This document shows, one piece after another, positions 8,575 to 18,472 of a stretch of 64,000 bases of DNA; within the stretch, counting starts at the first letter, position 1, and every line of letters starts with the position of its first letter. Below the pieces are notes generated by a model. That model searched no databases. It was not told where the DNA came from and saw nothing but the letters and a program-made list of their open reading frames with translations. The position numbers and the translations under genes were made by a program. The DNA is from Saccharothrix ecbatanensis (GTDB lineage: Bacteria > Actinomycetota > Actinomycetes > Mycobacteriales > Pseudonocardiaceae): the NCBI RefSeq assembly GCF_014205015.1, contig NZ_JACHMO010000001.1, forward strand, positions 62,001-126,000, written 5' to 3'.

Positions 8575-8820
8575 AGGCACGTGGGGCGCGTCGCCGTCGT
8601 GCCCCCGGCGTCCGTCCCGGGTAACGGTCGGACGCGACCACCAGCACCATCCTGTGTGGACACGCCGCGGAACTCCGGGGCGAGGCAGGCGGCGGTCAAC
8701 CGTGACACCCGATTAGCCCAGCGGGCGACGTTACCGCTGGTCAGAGAACAGTTGCGCCACTTTGTTGCCGGCCCATACAATTTCGTGGGTAAGACGGTCG
8801 ACACTCAGAGTGGAGTGCAC

Positions 8821-11340
8821 ATGCGCCGCCGCACAGGTTTTCGACCTCTCCTGACAGTCTTGGCCCTGCTCGCCGGTTCCGTCGGGGTCACCGCCGCTCC
8901 GACCGCCCACGCGGGCTCCGACTGCTCGCTCCCGGCCCCCGGCCGCTTCCAGGACGCCACCGGCTCGGCCACGCTGAGCGTGATCGCCGTCGACGCCCAG
9001 TGCCTGCGCACCTACCGGCTCGTCAGCTCGATCACCGGTGAGCGGCTCTTCCGCGAGCTGCCGGGCACACCCGTGCTGCGCACCGGTTCCGCGATGCTCG
9101 ACGGCCTGTACGCGATGGCCCACGACGACGCGGAGCTGAACAAGACCGACCAGGTCAGCGACGGCTCCTACAACTTCGGCAACCCGACCCCGTGCCCCGG
9201 CGGCTGCTACATCACCGGCAAGAGCTGGACCTACGTCTGGACCCGCGACGTGTCCTACTCCGCCGACCTCGGGCTGGCCGCCGTCGATCCGGCGCGGATG
9301 CGCGACACGCTGCTGTTCAAGCTCAGCGACCGCCGTGACGGCTCGGGCGACACCCAGATCATCCAGGACACCGGCACCGGTGGCAGCCACCCGAACTCGA
9401 CCGACCGGGTGGTGTGGGCGCTGGGCGCGAGCGAGATCCTCGACTGGCTGCCCGACGGCGAGCGGCAGTCCTTCGCCACCAAGGCGTTCGACGCGATCCG
9501 CAACACCGTCGAGTACGACCGCAAGGTCGTCTACGACCCGACCGACGGCCTGTACCTCGGTGAACAGTCCTTCCTGGACTGGCGCGAGCAGTCCTACCCG
9601 GCGTGGACGAAGGACGACGTCGCGCCCATCGCGACCTCCCGAGCCCTGTCGACGAACGTCGTGCACTGGTCGGCGCTCGACGCGGCGGCCCGGCTTGCGT
9701 CGGGTGCGGGAGACCACGGCGCCGCCGCGAAGTACCGGGGCTGGGCCGACAGCCTGGCCACCGCCATCCGCACCCGGTTCTGGCTGCCGCGGCAGGGGCA
9801 GTTCTCCCAGATGCTCACCACCGAGCTGGACACCGCCCCGGTGCGCCGCTACGACGCCCTGGCGACGTCGCTCGCCGTGCTGACCGGTGTCGCGACCGCG
9901 GACCAGGCCGCCCAGGCCGTGCGGAACTACCCGATGACCCCCCACGGACCGGCGGTGATCTGGCCACAGCAGCAGGACATCCCCGCGTACCACAACAACG
10001 GTATCTGGCCCTTCGCCACCGCCTACCTGATGCGTGCGGCTGCCAAGGTGGGCAACGACGGCGTCGCCACCGCCCAGGCCCGATCGCTCGTGCGCGGCGC
10101 CGCGTTGTTCGGGACCAACAAGGAGAACCTCAACCTCCTCACCGGCGGCACCGACACGGAAATCAACTCCGATCGGCAGCTGTGGAGCGTCGCCGGGATG
10201 ATGTCGATGGTGCAGCAGAGCGTGTTCGGCGTCGATGCCCGTCCGGACGGGCTGCGCGTCGCGCCGTTCGTGCCCGCGCAACTGCGCGTGGAGCACTTCG
10301 CGGGCAGTGACCGAGCCGTCCTGCACAACCTGCGCTACCGGGGCCGGACGCTGAACGTGGAACTCCGGTTCCCGCAGACATCGATCAGGCAGGGCGCGTA
10401 CGTCGTGCGCTCGTCGACCCTGAACGGCAGGCAGATCCCGGCGGGCACGGCCATCACCGAGAGCATGCTGGGCAGCGGCGAGTCGACGTTGGTCGTCCAG
10501 CTCGACCCGCCGACGTCGTCCACGGCCGCGCCCGTGCCGGTGGACACCTCGGCCAAGGAGGCGCTGTACGGCCCGAGGACACCGGCGGTCCGTGACGTGT
10601 CCGTTGTGGACGGCCGGGTCCGGCTGGGAGTCGACGCGGCCGGCGAGGACCCCGCGCGGGTCACCATGGACGTCCTGCGTGACGGTTCGGTGATCGCGCA
10701 GGGTGTTCCGGTCACGAGCACCTGGACGGACGGCGGTTCGGCGGGGCTGGGGACGGACTCGTACTGCTACAGCGTCCGCCTCACCTACACCTCCAGCGGC
10801 AACACGTCGCAGCACGCGCAGCCGAACTGCTACTGGGGACCTGGCTACGACCGCGTCCTCAAGGTCGCCGGCGACGGTTTCGAGGCGGTGGGCGGCTACC
10901 GATCCGCCAACGCCAACGGCACGTACTACGCGAACTGGGGCAACGCGCCCGGCGACCGGCTCACCGCCCGCATCCGGCCCACCGTGACCGGTGACTACCT
11001 GCTGCAAGCCGACGCGGCGGTCGGCAAGCCGATCAACACCGGGGTGGGCGGCGGCATCAAGCTGCTGCGGGTGGTGGAGGACGCCTCCGGCGCGGTCGTC
11101 ACGGAACGCCCGATCGCGATGCCCAACACCGGGTCCTGGTCCCGGGTGAACCACTCGACGTTCGTGGACGCCCACCTCACCGCCGGCCGCGAGTACCGCG
11201 TGGAGCTGGTCAACGACCGGACAGCGGTGAACATGAGCTACTTCACCACGAACGCCGCCTACAACGACACCATGGGCGGCCACTTCAACTACAACGACGT
11301 GTTCGCGATCAAGGCATTGCTGAAGAAGGCAACCGGTTGA
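8821..11340 (+). CDS. Secreted six-hairpin glycosidase-like protein, family unresolved
   Basis: An exported protein of 839 residues with a signal peptide (about 1-31). Residues 40-600 have repeated helix pairs and the motifs YVWTRDVSYSADLGL, EQSFLDWREQSYPAWTK and YHNNGIWPFATAYLMRAA. These are typical of (alpha/alpha)6-barrel glycosidases related to GH15, GH63 and GH78, but I cannot place it in one family. A beta-rich C-terminal region (about 690-839) resembles a carbohydrate-binding module. WTRD and the DWRE segment are likely active-site regions. ATG at 8821 follows GTGGAG. The 246-bp gap from GH62 suggests its own promoter, none of which I could define. The neighbourhood points to a plant-cell-wall oligosaccharide. 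Confidence 0.75.
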   Translation: MRRRTGFRPLLTVLALLAGSVGVTAAPTAHAGSDCSLPAPGRFQDATGSATLSVIAVDAQCLRTYRLVSSITGERLFRELPGTPVLRTGSAMLDGLYAMAHDDAELNKTDQVSDGSYNFGNPTPCPGGCYITGKSWTYVWTRDVSYSADLGLAAVDPARMRDTLLFKLSDRRDGSGDTQIIQDTGTGGSHPNSTDRVVWALGASEILDWLPDGERQSFATKAFDAIRNTVEYDRKVVYDPTDGLYLGEQSFLDWREQSYPAWTKDDVAPIATSRALSTNVVHWSALDAAARLASGAGDHGAAAKYRGWADSLATAIRTRFWLPRQGQFSQMLTTELDTAPVRRYDALATSLAVLTGVATADQAAQAVRNYPMTPHGPAVIWPQQQDIPAYHNNGIWPFATAYLMRAAAKVGNDGVATAQARSLVRGAALFGTNKENLNLLTGGTDTEINSDRQLWSVAGMMSMVQQSVFGVDARPDGLRVAPFVPAQLRVEHFAGSDRAVLHNLRYRGRTLNVELRFPQTSIRQGAYVVRSSTLNGRQIPAGTAITESMLGSGESTLVVQLDPPTSSTAAPVPVDTSAKEALYGPRTPAVRDVSVVDGRVRLGVDAAGEDPARVTMDVLRDGSVIAQGVPVTSTWTDGGSAGLGTDSYCYSVRLTYTSSGNTSQHAQPNCYWGPGYDRVLKVAGDGFEAVGGYRSANANGTYYANWGNAPGDRLTARIRPTVTGDYLLQADAAVGKPINTGVGGGIKLLRVVEDASGAVVTERPIAMPNTGSWSRVNHSTFVDAHLTAGREYRVELVNDRTAVNMSYFTTNAAYNDTMGGHFNYNDVFAIKALLKKATG

Positions 11341-11430
11341 TCGGTGGCGGGTCCAGGCGGTCGGTGGCATCGTCGGACATCCTCGTGGTGCGCGCTTTCG
11401 TCCGTGGAGGTATCAGGTGGCCGTGATGCC

Positions 11431-12111
11431 GTGGTGGACGCGGTAGGGGAGTCCTCGCCGGCGTGGCGGCGGCCGACGCCTGGCGAGCACCGGTGGCCGG
11501 CCGCCGTGACGGTCGTGGCGACCGTGGCACTTCACGCGAGCCTTCCCGCTCATCTGGTCGGACCTGCGCGGTGGCCGTTGGCCGGGTTGGCGCTGCTGCT
11601 CTTCGCCGTGCTGGTGATCGCCGATCCGGGTCGGATCAGCCGGGAGTCGGCGTCGCTGCGGGTGGTCGGTCTCGGTCTGATCGCGGTCATCAGCGCCGCC
11701 AACGCCTGGTCCGTCGCCTTGCTGGTCGACTGGCTGATCAGCGGGCCGGGCGCGCCGAACGCGACCGAGTTGCTGCGCTCGGGAGCGGCGGTCTGGCTGA
11801 CCAACGTGTTCGTGTTCGCGCTGTGGTACTGGGAACTCGACCGCGGGGGACCGGCCGCGCGGTCGGCCGGACGCCGGGACCTGCCCGACTTCGAGTTCGC
11901 GCAGATGACCGAGAAGTCGCTGGCGCCGGCGGACTGGGAACCGCGCCTGGTGGACTACCTGTACCTGTCGTTCACCAACGCGACCGCGTTCAGCCCGACC
12001 GACGTGTTGCCGCTGTCCCGGTGGGCGAAGCTCACGATGATGCTGCAATCCGCCGTGTCGCTGGTGACCGTCGCCCTGGTGATCGCCCGCGCCGTCAACG
12101 TCCTCAGCTGA
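11431..12111 (+). CDS. DUF1345 integral membrane protein
   Basis: About 226 residues with four or five membrane helices. The C-terminal segment DYLYLSFTNATAFSPTDVLPLSRWAKLTMMLQS is the hallmark of DUF1345; its acidic and aromatic residues lie in a loop before the last helix. Function is unknown. The start is uncertain: GTG codons occur at 11404, 11431 and 11434 and none has a clear ribosome site; 11431 keeps the conserved region and drops a poor-quality leader. Confidence 0.75.
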   Translation: MVDAVGESSPAWRRPTPGEHRWPAAVTVVATVALHASLPAHLVGPARWPLAGLALLLFAVLVIADPGRISRESASLRVVGLGLIAVISAANAWSVALLVDWLISGPGAPNATELLRSGAAVWLTNVFVFALWYWELDRGGPAARSAGRRDLPDFEFAQMTEKSLAPADWEPRLVDYLYLSFTNATAFSPTDVLPLSRWAKLTMMLQSAVSLVTVALVIARAVNVLS

Positions 12112-12246
12112 GGCGCCGGTCCGCCTCGTCTCAATGGCGATGCGGCGCGGAACGGCCTCCCGCACAATGGAGCGCGTCGCGCGACGGGATCCACGGCGAG
12201 CGGAGGCCGACCCTGTCACGGGTGGTGAGAGGAAGGGGCGTGCGCT

Positions 12247-12852
12247 TTGCTCGAGTTCCTTCAGCGGATCGGTGGGCAGGTCGGCGCCTGGTTCTACCTC
12301 ATCGCCGGTGGCCTGGCGTTCGCTGAGGCGGCGGTCATGGTCGGCCTAGTGCTGCCCGGCGAGATCGCGTTGCTCGTGGCCGGGTTCGCGGCCCACCAGG
12401 GCTGGATCGGACTGTGGCCGATGGTCGCGATCGCGGTCGGCTCGGCCGTCCTCGGCGACAGCGTGGGCTACGAGGTCGGCCGCCGACTCGGCCCCGGTCT
12501 GCGTGCCTCCCGCGTGGGCCGTTGGGTCGGTGAGGACCGCTGGCGGCGAGCCGAAGGGTTCCTGCACCGCCATGGCGGCAAAGCGGTGTTGCTGGGTCGG
12601 TTCACCGCCCTCTTGCGCGCACTCACCCCGGGCATGGCCGGCGTGGTCCGCATGCCGTATTTGCGTACTTTTCTGCCCTGGAACGTAGCCGGCGCGGTGA
12701 TCTGGGGTGCGGGCTGCGTCCTGCTCGGCTACGGCTTCTCCGCCTCGCTGACCGCAGTCGGGCGCTACCTCGCCTACGGGCCGCTCGTGCTGATCGCACT
12801 CGCCCTGGCCGGTTACCTGCTGCTTAGACGACCCCGGCGCCCCACCACGTGA
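12247..12852 (+). CDS. DedA family membrane protein
   Basis: A 201-residue DedA/SNARE-associated family protein with about five membrane segments. The motifs are family-typical: GLVLPGEIALLVAGF (reentrant loop), GDSVGYEVGRRLG, and GKAVLLGRFTALLRALTPGMAGVVRMPYLRTFLPWN with the conserved G-R-F and R-P-like elements. DedA proteins act in membrane homeostasis, several as undecaprenyl-phosphate or lipid translocases. The likely start is TTG at 12247, with GGAAGGGG about 10 nt before it. Confidence 0.88.
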   Translation: MLEFLQRIGGQVGAWFYLIAGGLAFAEAAVMVGLVLPGEIALLVAGFAAHQGWIGLWPMVAIAVGSAVLGDSVGYEVGRRLGPGLRASRVGRWVGEDRWRRAEGFLHRHGGKAVLLGRFTALLRALTPGMAGVVRMPYLRTFLPWNVAGAVIWGAGCVLLGYGFSASLTAVGRYLAYGPLVLIALALAGYLLLRRPRRPTT

Positions 12853-12922
12853 CCGGACGCAGAGCCACCTCGGTGCACGCGCAGCTGACGCTGTGGTGAC
12901 GACATCAGGCAGGAGGAGCCAC

Positions 12923-13387
12923 GTGGATCTGGTGATCGACCCACCGCGAGGTGTGGGGCCGTTGAGGGTCGGAATGCCGTTCGTCGAGGGCGTCGAACTT
13001 CTGCGCTCCCTCGACGGGCACCGACCGCCGAGTCCGGGACGCAACAGCCCGCCGGGATTCGCGCATTACGAGTCCGAGCTGACCATCTCGCTCGGCCCTG
13101 ACCGGGACGGCCGGGTGAAGGCCATTGAGCTTTACCGGCCCGAGCGCGACGTCACCGTCGTCTTCCGGGACATCGAGGTGTTCGGCACCCCCGCCGACGA
13201 GGTGATTCGGCGTCTTTCAGAGGTCACGCGTCTGGAGGTCGAGGACGATGGGGTCCGCGTGGTCGCGCCCGACCTGCTGCTGGCCCTCGGGCGACCGTTC
13301 CGGTCGGACAGCGCCGAAGAGCCTGAGGGATGGTATTTCGAGTCGGTGCTTGTCGCTGCCCCTGGGTATTACGACGGACTGAAATGA
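12923..13387 (+). CDS. Small hypothetical protein
   Basis: A 154-residue soluble protein, no family recognised. It begins DPPRGVGPLRVGM, a pattern seen in small actinobacterial proteins of unknown role, and is rich in acidic residues with alternating strand-like segments (VKAIELYRP, DVTVVFRDIEVFG). GTG at 12923 is chosen because AGGAGGAG lies 5 nt upstream. Its compact acidic make-up could fit an immunity protein, but no toxin gene is adjacent, so this is only a possibility. Confidence 0.65.
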   Translation: MDLVIDPPRGVGPLRVGMPFVEGVELLRSLDGHRPPSPGRNSPPGFAHYESELTISLGPDRDGRVKAIELYRPERDVTVVFRDIEVFGTPADEVIRRLSEVTRLEVEDDGVRVVAPDLLLALGRPFRSDSAEEPEGWYFESVLVAAPGYYDGLK

Positions 13388-13456
13388 CGCAGCACGGCGG
13401 CCTTGTGCCGCAACACCAGACAACAGTCGTAACGCTACGGCTCACGATCATGTCCC

Positions 13457-13472
13457 CGTGGCCATGGCCACG
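13457..13472. repeat. 16-bp perfect palindrome
   Basis: CGTGGCCATGGCCACG is perfectly self-complementary and lies 14 bp from a strong terminator stem, between the convergent small gene and the PL11 gene. Confidence 0.5.
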
Positions 13473-13485
13473 TTGCCGACGACGG

Positions 13486-13528
13486 ATCCGTGGGCGGGCC
13501 GGTTGACTGAGCCGGCCCGCCCACGGAT
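13486..13528 (-). terminator. Terminator of the PL11 gene
   Basis: A 17-bp perfect stem with a 9-nt loop, starting 5 bp beyond the PL11 stop codon. The opposite strand reads toward it from the small gene at 12923, so it may work in both directions. Confidence 0.8.
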
Positions 13529-13533
13529 CGGGT

Positions 13534-15768
13534 TTAGCGGACGTAGATGTTCGGTTGGGGTGGGGTGCTCATGCCGCCGCCGAGGAAGAAGCTCGGGTGG
13601 GGCGGCTGGTTGTAGGCGGTGTTCTGCCACGCGATGGCCACGCGGTACTGGGAGTCGTGCATGAGGGTGTGGATCCGCCGGTCGGTCTGCGTCGACGTGG
13701 CGTAGATGCGCAGCGCGGCGTTGTCGTCGCGCGGCAGGATGACTTCCTCGCGCCAGTCGCCGAACAGGTCGCCGGAGAGCGACGGGGTCGACTTGGTGCC
13801 GTTGATGGAGTGCGCCCCGGTGCCGGTGAGCAGGCGGGTGTCACCGCCGGTGCCGTACTTGTCGACGTGGTTGCCGTCCAGCAGTTCCCGCACCGGGTCG
13901 GCGTCCCACCAGGCGAGGAAGTTCGCGCTGCCCGGTGAACGCCCGACGTTGCCGCCGGAGCCGTTGAACAGGCTGGTCAGCCCGGTGCCCCTGCCCCAGA
14001 ACTCGGCGCCGGCGTTCCCGGCGTGCACGTCGCCGGCCGCGCCGCGAGCGGGACCCTCGCAGCTGCAGGTGTTGTTCTTCTGCATGATCGTGGCGCCGCT
14101 GTTGCCGTCCCGCAGGGTCGCGGCGGCTCCGGAGCTCTGCTCGTGGATCATCCAGATTTCCTTGCCTGGGCGGCTGGGGATGAAATCACCGACGTGCAGC
14201 GCGTCACCGTGGGCGTAGAAGTTGGTGGTGTACCGCCCGGTGCCGTTGGAGTTGATGGTCATGCCGCCGTAGATGATCTCGTCGGTGCCGTTGCCGTCGA
14301 CGTCGGCGATGGACAGCGAGTGGGCGCCGCGACCGGTCCACTGGCTGCCCGCGGAGCCGGAGTCGAACTTCCAGCGCCGGGTGAGCTGCCCGTTGCGGAA
14401 GTCCCACGCCGCGATGGTGCTCTTCGCGTAGTAGCCGCGGCCCATGATGATGCTGGGACGCTGTCCGTCCAGGTACGCGGTGCCGGCCAGGAACCGGTCG
14501 CCCCGGTTGCCGTTGCAGTCGCCCCAGTCGCAGATGTTGCCGCGGGCGGGGTCGAAGGGCACCGTGGACATGGCGGCGCCGGTGAGCCCGTTGAACACGG
14601 TCAGGTACTCGGGTCCGGTGATGATGTAACCGCCGGAGTTGCGGTGGTCGGCGCTGCCGTTGCCGATCACCTGACCCGTGCCGGACACCGAGCCGTCGCC
14701 CGTCTTGACCGCCATCTCGGCCCGACCGTCACCGTCGTAGTCGTACACCTGGAACTGGGTGTAGTGCGCGCCGGCGCGGATGTTGCGGCCCAGGTTGACG
14801 CGCCACAGCCGCTGTCCGTTGAGCTTGTAGGCGTCGATGTAGACGTTGCTGGTGTGACCGGACTGGGAGTTGTCCTTCTGGTCACTGGGGTCCCACTTGA
14901 GGAAGATCTCGTACTGGCCGTCACCGTCCGCGTCACCGACGCTCGCGTCGCCGGCGGAGTAGGTGCTTCCCGGCCGGGAGATCGGCACGTCGAGGTAGTT
15001 GCCGCCGGAGAAGCGCAGTGACGCCTCGGACGGCGCCTGTTCCACCCCGCCCACGACCGCGCGGACCGTGTACGACGCGTCCCCTGCCGCGCCGGAGTCC
15101 AGGTAGTTGGTGGAGTTGGTGATCGGGGAGGCGTTCAGCTTCGTCGCGCCCCGGTAGACGTTGAACCCGGTGGAGGTCGGCTCGGTCCCGAGCAGCCGCC
15201 ACGAGACCAGGTTGCCGGTCCCGGAGCGCACGCTGACCAGGCCGCGGTCGAGGTCCTCCATCTGCTTGCCGGTGGGCGGGTCGCCGGCGGCGTCGATCTC
15301 GAGGTAGTCGACGTTCGCCAGGCCGGCCGCGGTGGTCGGGCTCAACCGGATCGTGTTCGTGCCGGCGTTCACCGGGACGGTGAGCGTCTTCGTGACCCAC
15401 GTGGTCCAGGCGCCGGTCGGGTCGAACGCGGTGCCCGAGTGGGCGACCGCACCGTTGACCAGCACGTCCGCGGGTCGGTTTGCGGTAGCGCCATTGGCGT
15501 AGCGGATGGCGATGGTCGCGGAGCCCGCCGCGGATGCCGTGACGGTGAACTGCGCTGCCGCGCCGACCGCGTTGTCCGCGTTGCAGAACCCGCTGCCGGA
15601 GTAGCCGGCGTGGTTGGACTCGATGGCTCCGGCGCAGGTGGCCGGCGAGCTTTCCGCCTCGTAACGGGTCGGAGCCGCCGAAGCCGGGGAGATGACTACG
15701 CCGCTCCCGGCGACGGTCAAGGCGACGCCGGCAGCGAGCAGTGCGGCGCGCTTTCTGTTTAAGGGCAT
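13534..15768 (-). CDS. Secreted PL11 rhamnogalacturonan lyase with CBM35-like module
   Basis: This enzyme cleaves the rhamnogalacturonan-I backbone of pectin by beta-elimination. It has 744 residues: signal peptide (about 1-31), a CBM35-like module (about 33-155, opening RYEAESSPATCAGAI), a short FnIII-like linker region, then the PL11 eight-bladed propeller. PL11 signatures include DRGLVSVRSGTGNLVSWRLL, calcium-type loops such as DYDGDGRAEMAVKTGDG and DVDGNGTDEIIYGG, and the end block SGDLFGDWREEVILP. ATG at 15768 follows GGAGAGG. A near-CebR box about 230 bp upstream suggests repression relieved by cello-oligosaccharide. Confidence 0.93.
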   Translation of the reverse strand: MPLNRKRAALLAAGVALTVAGSGVVISPASAAPTRYEAESSPATCAGAIESNHAGYSGSGFCNADNAVGAAAQFTVTASAAGSATIAIRYANGATANRPADVLVNGAVAHSGTAFDPTGAWTTWVTKTLTVPVNAGTNTIRLSPTTAAGLANVDYLEIDAAGDPPTGKQMEDLDRGLVSVRSGTGNLVSWRLLGTEPTSTGFNVYRGATKLNASPITNSTNYLDSGAAGDASYTVRAVVGGVEQAPSEASLRFSGGNYLDVPISRPGSTYSAGDASVGDADGDGQYEIFLKWDPSDQKDNSQSGHTSNVYIDAYKLNGQRLWRVNLGRNIRAGAHYTQFQVYDYDGDGRAEMAVKTGDGSVSGTGQVIGNGSADHRNSGGYIITGPEYLTVFNGLTGAAMSTVPFDPARGNICDWGDCNGNRGDRFLAGTAYLDGQRPSIIMGRGYYAKSTIAAWDFRNGQLTRRWKFDSGSAGSQWTGRGAHSLSIADVDGNGTDEIIYGGMTINSNGTGRYTTNFYAHGDALHVGDFIPSRPGKEIWMIHEQSSGAAATLRDGNSGATIMQKNNTCSCEGPARGAAGDVHAGNAGAEFWGRGTGLTSLFNGSGGNVGRSPGSANFLAWWDADPVRELLDGNHVDKYGTGGDTRLLTGTGAHSINGTKSTPSLSGDLFGDWREEVILPRDDNAALRIYATSTQTDRRIHTLMHDSQYRVAIAWQNTAYNQPPHPSFFLGGGMSTPPQPNIYVR

Positions 15769-15996
15769 GACGGACCTCTCCAACAGGTAAGTCGGATGAC
15801 ATCGGGGTTGTGGAGCACAGACCGGTGGCGGGGTCGGCGGGGAATCCGGGCCGACCGACCGAGCGCTAGAAGACGGTGCGGACACCGTGCGGCGTTACCA
15901 GCCGATCTGACGGTCCGTGCGTCGTGAGGTCGTCACGGCAATAGCTTGCACTCTGAACAAGATTGGTGAGCACCGTTGCTCCTCCGTCGCAGAGTC

Positions 15997-16010
15997 TGGG
16001 AACGCTCCCA
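15997..16010. promoter_or_regulatory. CebR-like operator (one mismatch)
   Basis: TGGGAACGCTCCCA matches the published CebR consensus TGGGAGCGCTCCCA at 13 of 14 positions, and flanking TC/GA extends the dyad to 18 bp. It lies in the 573-bp spacer between PL11 (minus) and the acyltransferase gene (plus). The same spacer has a weaker dyad GGAAAGCGCTATCC at 16101-16114 and no supported gene. Confidence 0.65.
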
Positions 16011-16341
16011 GAAGTGGCGAGGCGCATCCCGCGGCCAGCAACGCCGCGAGGATGGCACCAGGCCGGATGTGAAACGATTCAATTGGCCTGACAATACCGT
16101 GGAAAGCGCTATCCAGCCAGTGGACACCTCGGCCGTCAGGTCGTGCGGCGGCTTCGGTCATCGTCCGATTCCATTGGCGCCTATGATGTTCGAGCGCCAA
16201 CGCTGCTGAGGTAGACCGTACGAACGCCGCCGTGCCGCTGTCAACAGCCTCGGCGAAATGTTTCGGATGGGGTTGGTGTCAGGGCAGGACCGGCAGGTCG
16301 AACACGCAGGCCCTTGACATGAAGGCAGGAAAGCGCATTCC

Positions 16342-18135
16342 ATGAGCTCGCGCCTCCACCGCGGGCCGGTCCGGTCAGTCGCTCCGGCGGATCGGCCGGT
16401 TCGACGACTCGTTCGACACCGTCCCGCCGACGACCAGGGGTATTCGATCGTGATTGAAATCCCGGCCGCCGAGGGCCGGCCGTTCGACCGCAACCACTTC
16501 GACTACTCCCCTTGGTCCTTTTGGGACGAGGCCGACGAGCGGGCGAGGCAGCGCCAGCTCGACGTCCAGCAGGACCTCGTCCGGCACCGCGGTTACGAGA
16601 TCGGCGAGCGCTGCTTCCTGTCCGAACTGGCCTCCGTGCAGAACGAGGAGTTCCGCCTCGGCCACGGCAGCTACGTCGCCGCGGGCGGCTACCTGAGCGG
16701 GTCGCTGCGCGCCGGGCGTGACTGCACGATCAACGCGTACACGGTGGTGCGCGGCGACATCCGCCTGGGCAACGCCGTGCGCATCGGCGCGCACACCTCG
16801 ATCCTCGGTTTCAACCACACCGCCGAGGATCCCGACACCGAGGTGTTCCGGCAGCCCCTCCGCTCGCTCGGCATCACCATCGGCGACGACGTCTGGATCG
16901 GCTCGCACGTCGTCGTCCTGGACGGGGTGGCGGTCGGCGACCGGTCCGTGATCGCCGCCGGCGCCGTGGTCACCAAGGACGTCCCGGCCGGCGCGATCGT
17001 CGGGGGCAACCCGGCCAGGGTGCTGCGTTGGCGCGTGCCCGCGCTCGCTCCGCGGTCGGACGACCTCGTGGGTGCGCTCACCGCGTTCACCGAGACCGTC
17101 CACGCCCAGGCGCACCAGGTGCTGGCGCGGTCCTGGGACCCCGGCGTCGGTCTGTTCGCCGACCGACCAGGGGCCGCGCCGACCGTCCGCGCCCAGTGCG
17201 ACGCGATCGAGATCGCCGACCTGCTGCTCGGCCGTGCGCCCGACCAGCTGCCCGCCCAAGCCCAGGTCGACCGGTTGCGCGGCTGGCAGGACCCGGAGAC
17301 CGGCCTGGTCGGCGCGCTCCGACCGGACGGCACCGTCGAGCGTGCCCGCGACGGCCTGTCCGACCCGGACGCCGCCTATCACGTCCTGTCCGTCGGCTAT
17401 GCGCTGGACCTGCTGGGCAGCGGATTTCCCGAGCCGATCCACGTCGCGGCCCGCGCGAGCGCCGAAGACGTGGTCGCCGGGCTGGCGCGGCAGCCGTGGA
17501 CCACCAACGCCTGGTCCGCCGGCGCCTGGGTGGACGCCCTCGGCACCGCGCTGCACTGGAACCGGCGGCGCGGTGACCTCGGCACCCCCGGCGCGACCGA
17601 AGCCCTCTTCGGCTGGCTGGTCACCACCGTGGACCCCCGCACCGGAACGTGGGGCCGACCGGCGTCCGACGACGGCCTGCTCCAGGTCGTCAACGGCTTC
17701 TACCGCGCCTCGCGCGGCACGTTCGCCCAATTCGGCCTGCCCGTGCCCCACCCGGAACGGGTCGTGGACACGGTCCTGGAGCACGTCCGCGACGCCCGCT
17801 TCTTCCGGACCGAGAGGCAGAACGCCTGCAACGTCCTCGACGTCGCCCACCCGCTCTGGCTGACCCGCCACACCGGGCACCGCGCCGACGAGGTCCTGGA
17901 GGTCGCACGCCGCCTGCTCACCGACGCGCTCGGCCACTGGACCGACGGCGCCGGCTTCGGCTTCCAGGCGCCGCACCCGACGACCACCGGCCTTCCCGCC
18001 ACGGCGCCGGGTTTGCAGGGCACCGAGATGTGGCTGGCTGTGATCTGGCTGCTCGCCGACCTGCTGGGCCTCGCCGACACCCTGCGCTACCGCCCGCGCG
18101 GCGTCCACCGACCCGAACCCGCCATCAGGGCCTGA
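16342..18135 (+). CDS. Hexapeptide acyltransferase fused to an alpha/alpha-toroid domain
   Basis: A cytosolic fusion of up to 597 residues. Residues about 84-231 form a left-handed beta helix of hexapeptide repeats with the loop histidine in LGFNHTAED and the usual end [13 protein letters not shown], so an O-acetyltransferase of the WbbJ/maltose-acetyltransferase type. Residues about 245-585 are helical with repeated [17 protein letters not shown] and [16 protein letters not shown] patterns, like terpenoid-cyclase or prenyltransferase toroids. Its likely job is to acetylate a sugar or polysaccharide with a substrate-holding second domain; that role is inferred. GTG at 16450 is a good alternative start, giving a shorter and cleaner N-terminus. 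Confidence 0.72.
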   Translation: MSSRLHRGPVRSVAPADRPVRRLVRHRPADDQGYSIVIEIPAAEGRPFDRNHFDYSPWSFWDEADERARQRQLDVQQDLVRHRGYEIGERCFLSELASVQNEEFRLGHGSYVAAGGYLSGSLRAGRDCTINAYTVVRGDIRLGNAVRIGAHTSILGFNHTAEDPDTEVFRQPLRSLGITIGDDVWIGSHVVVLDGVAVGDRSVIAAGAVVTKDVPAGAIVGGNPARVLRWRVPALAPRSDDLVGALTAFTETVHAQAHQVLARSWDPGVGLFADRPGAAPTVRAQCDAIEIADLLLGRAPDQLPAQAQVDRLRGWQDPETGLVGALRPDGTVERARDGLSDPDAAYHVLSVGYALDLLGSGFPEPIHVAARASAEDVVAGLARQPWTTNAWSAGAWVDALGTALHWNRRRGDLGTPGATEALFGWLVTTVDPRTGTWGRPASDDGLLQVVNGFYRASRGTFAQFGLPVPHPERVVDTVLEHVRDARFFRTERQNACNVLDVAHPLWLTRHTGHRADEVLEVARRLLTDALGHWTDGAGFGFQAPHPTTTGLPATAPGLQGTEMWLAVIWLLADLLGLADTLRYRPRGVHRPEPAIRA

Positions 18136-18244
18136 GCTGCGAGTTCAAGCCCGGCAGGCACCTCACGCCGGCCGACGGGACGATGTCGAGAGAGCGATTG
18201 GTGGTGATGCACGGGTGGTTGACCCGGCTGGGTATGACAAGGAC

Positions 18245-18472
18245 ATGCCGCTTGTCCAAGAGCATCTGACGAAGTTTGATCGGGCTGTGGCGAAGGTGCG
18301 CCAGACCCACAGCGGCCGTCCGGTGGATGAAATTCGGCCGGCCCTCCTGGAGGAGTTCGAGTTGGAGGGTTTGGTTGTGTGGAGGGAAGTGGCGGATGAT
18401 GCGGCCTTTCACATCTCGCGAGTGCCGGGTGCCGGTTCTCGACCGGCACCCGGCACTGCCGGGTCGCCTTAG
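18245..18472 (+). CDS. Small hypothetical protein, possibly a remnant
   Basis: Up to 75 residues. The first 58 look protein-like, with amphipathic helices (FDRAVAKVRQTHSGR, PALLEEFELEGL) and balanced charge, but the reading frame then runs through the terminator hairpin of the facing gene and ends in a low-complexity tail. The ribosome site is weak. It may be a real short gene, or a decayed fragment whose 3' end was replaced. Confidence 0.35.
   Translation: MPLVQEHLTKFDRAVAKVRQTHSGRPVDEIRPALLEEFELEGLVVWREVADDAAFHISRVPGAGSRPAPGTAGSP
18421..18457 (-). terminator. Terminator of the GH127 gene
   Basis: A 16-bp perfect stem with a 5-nt loop, starting 11 bp after the GH127 stop codon. Confidence 0.8.
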
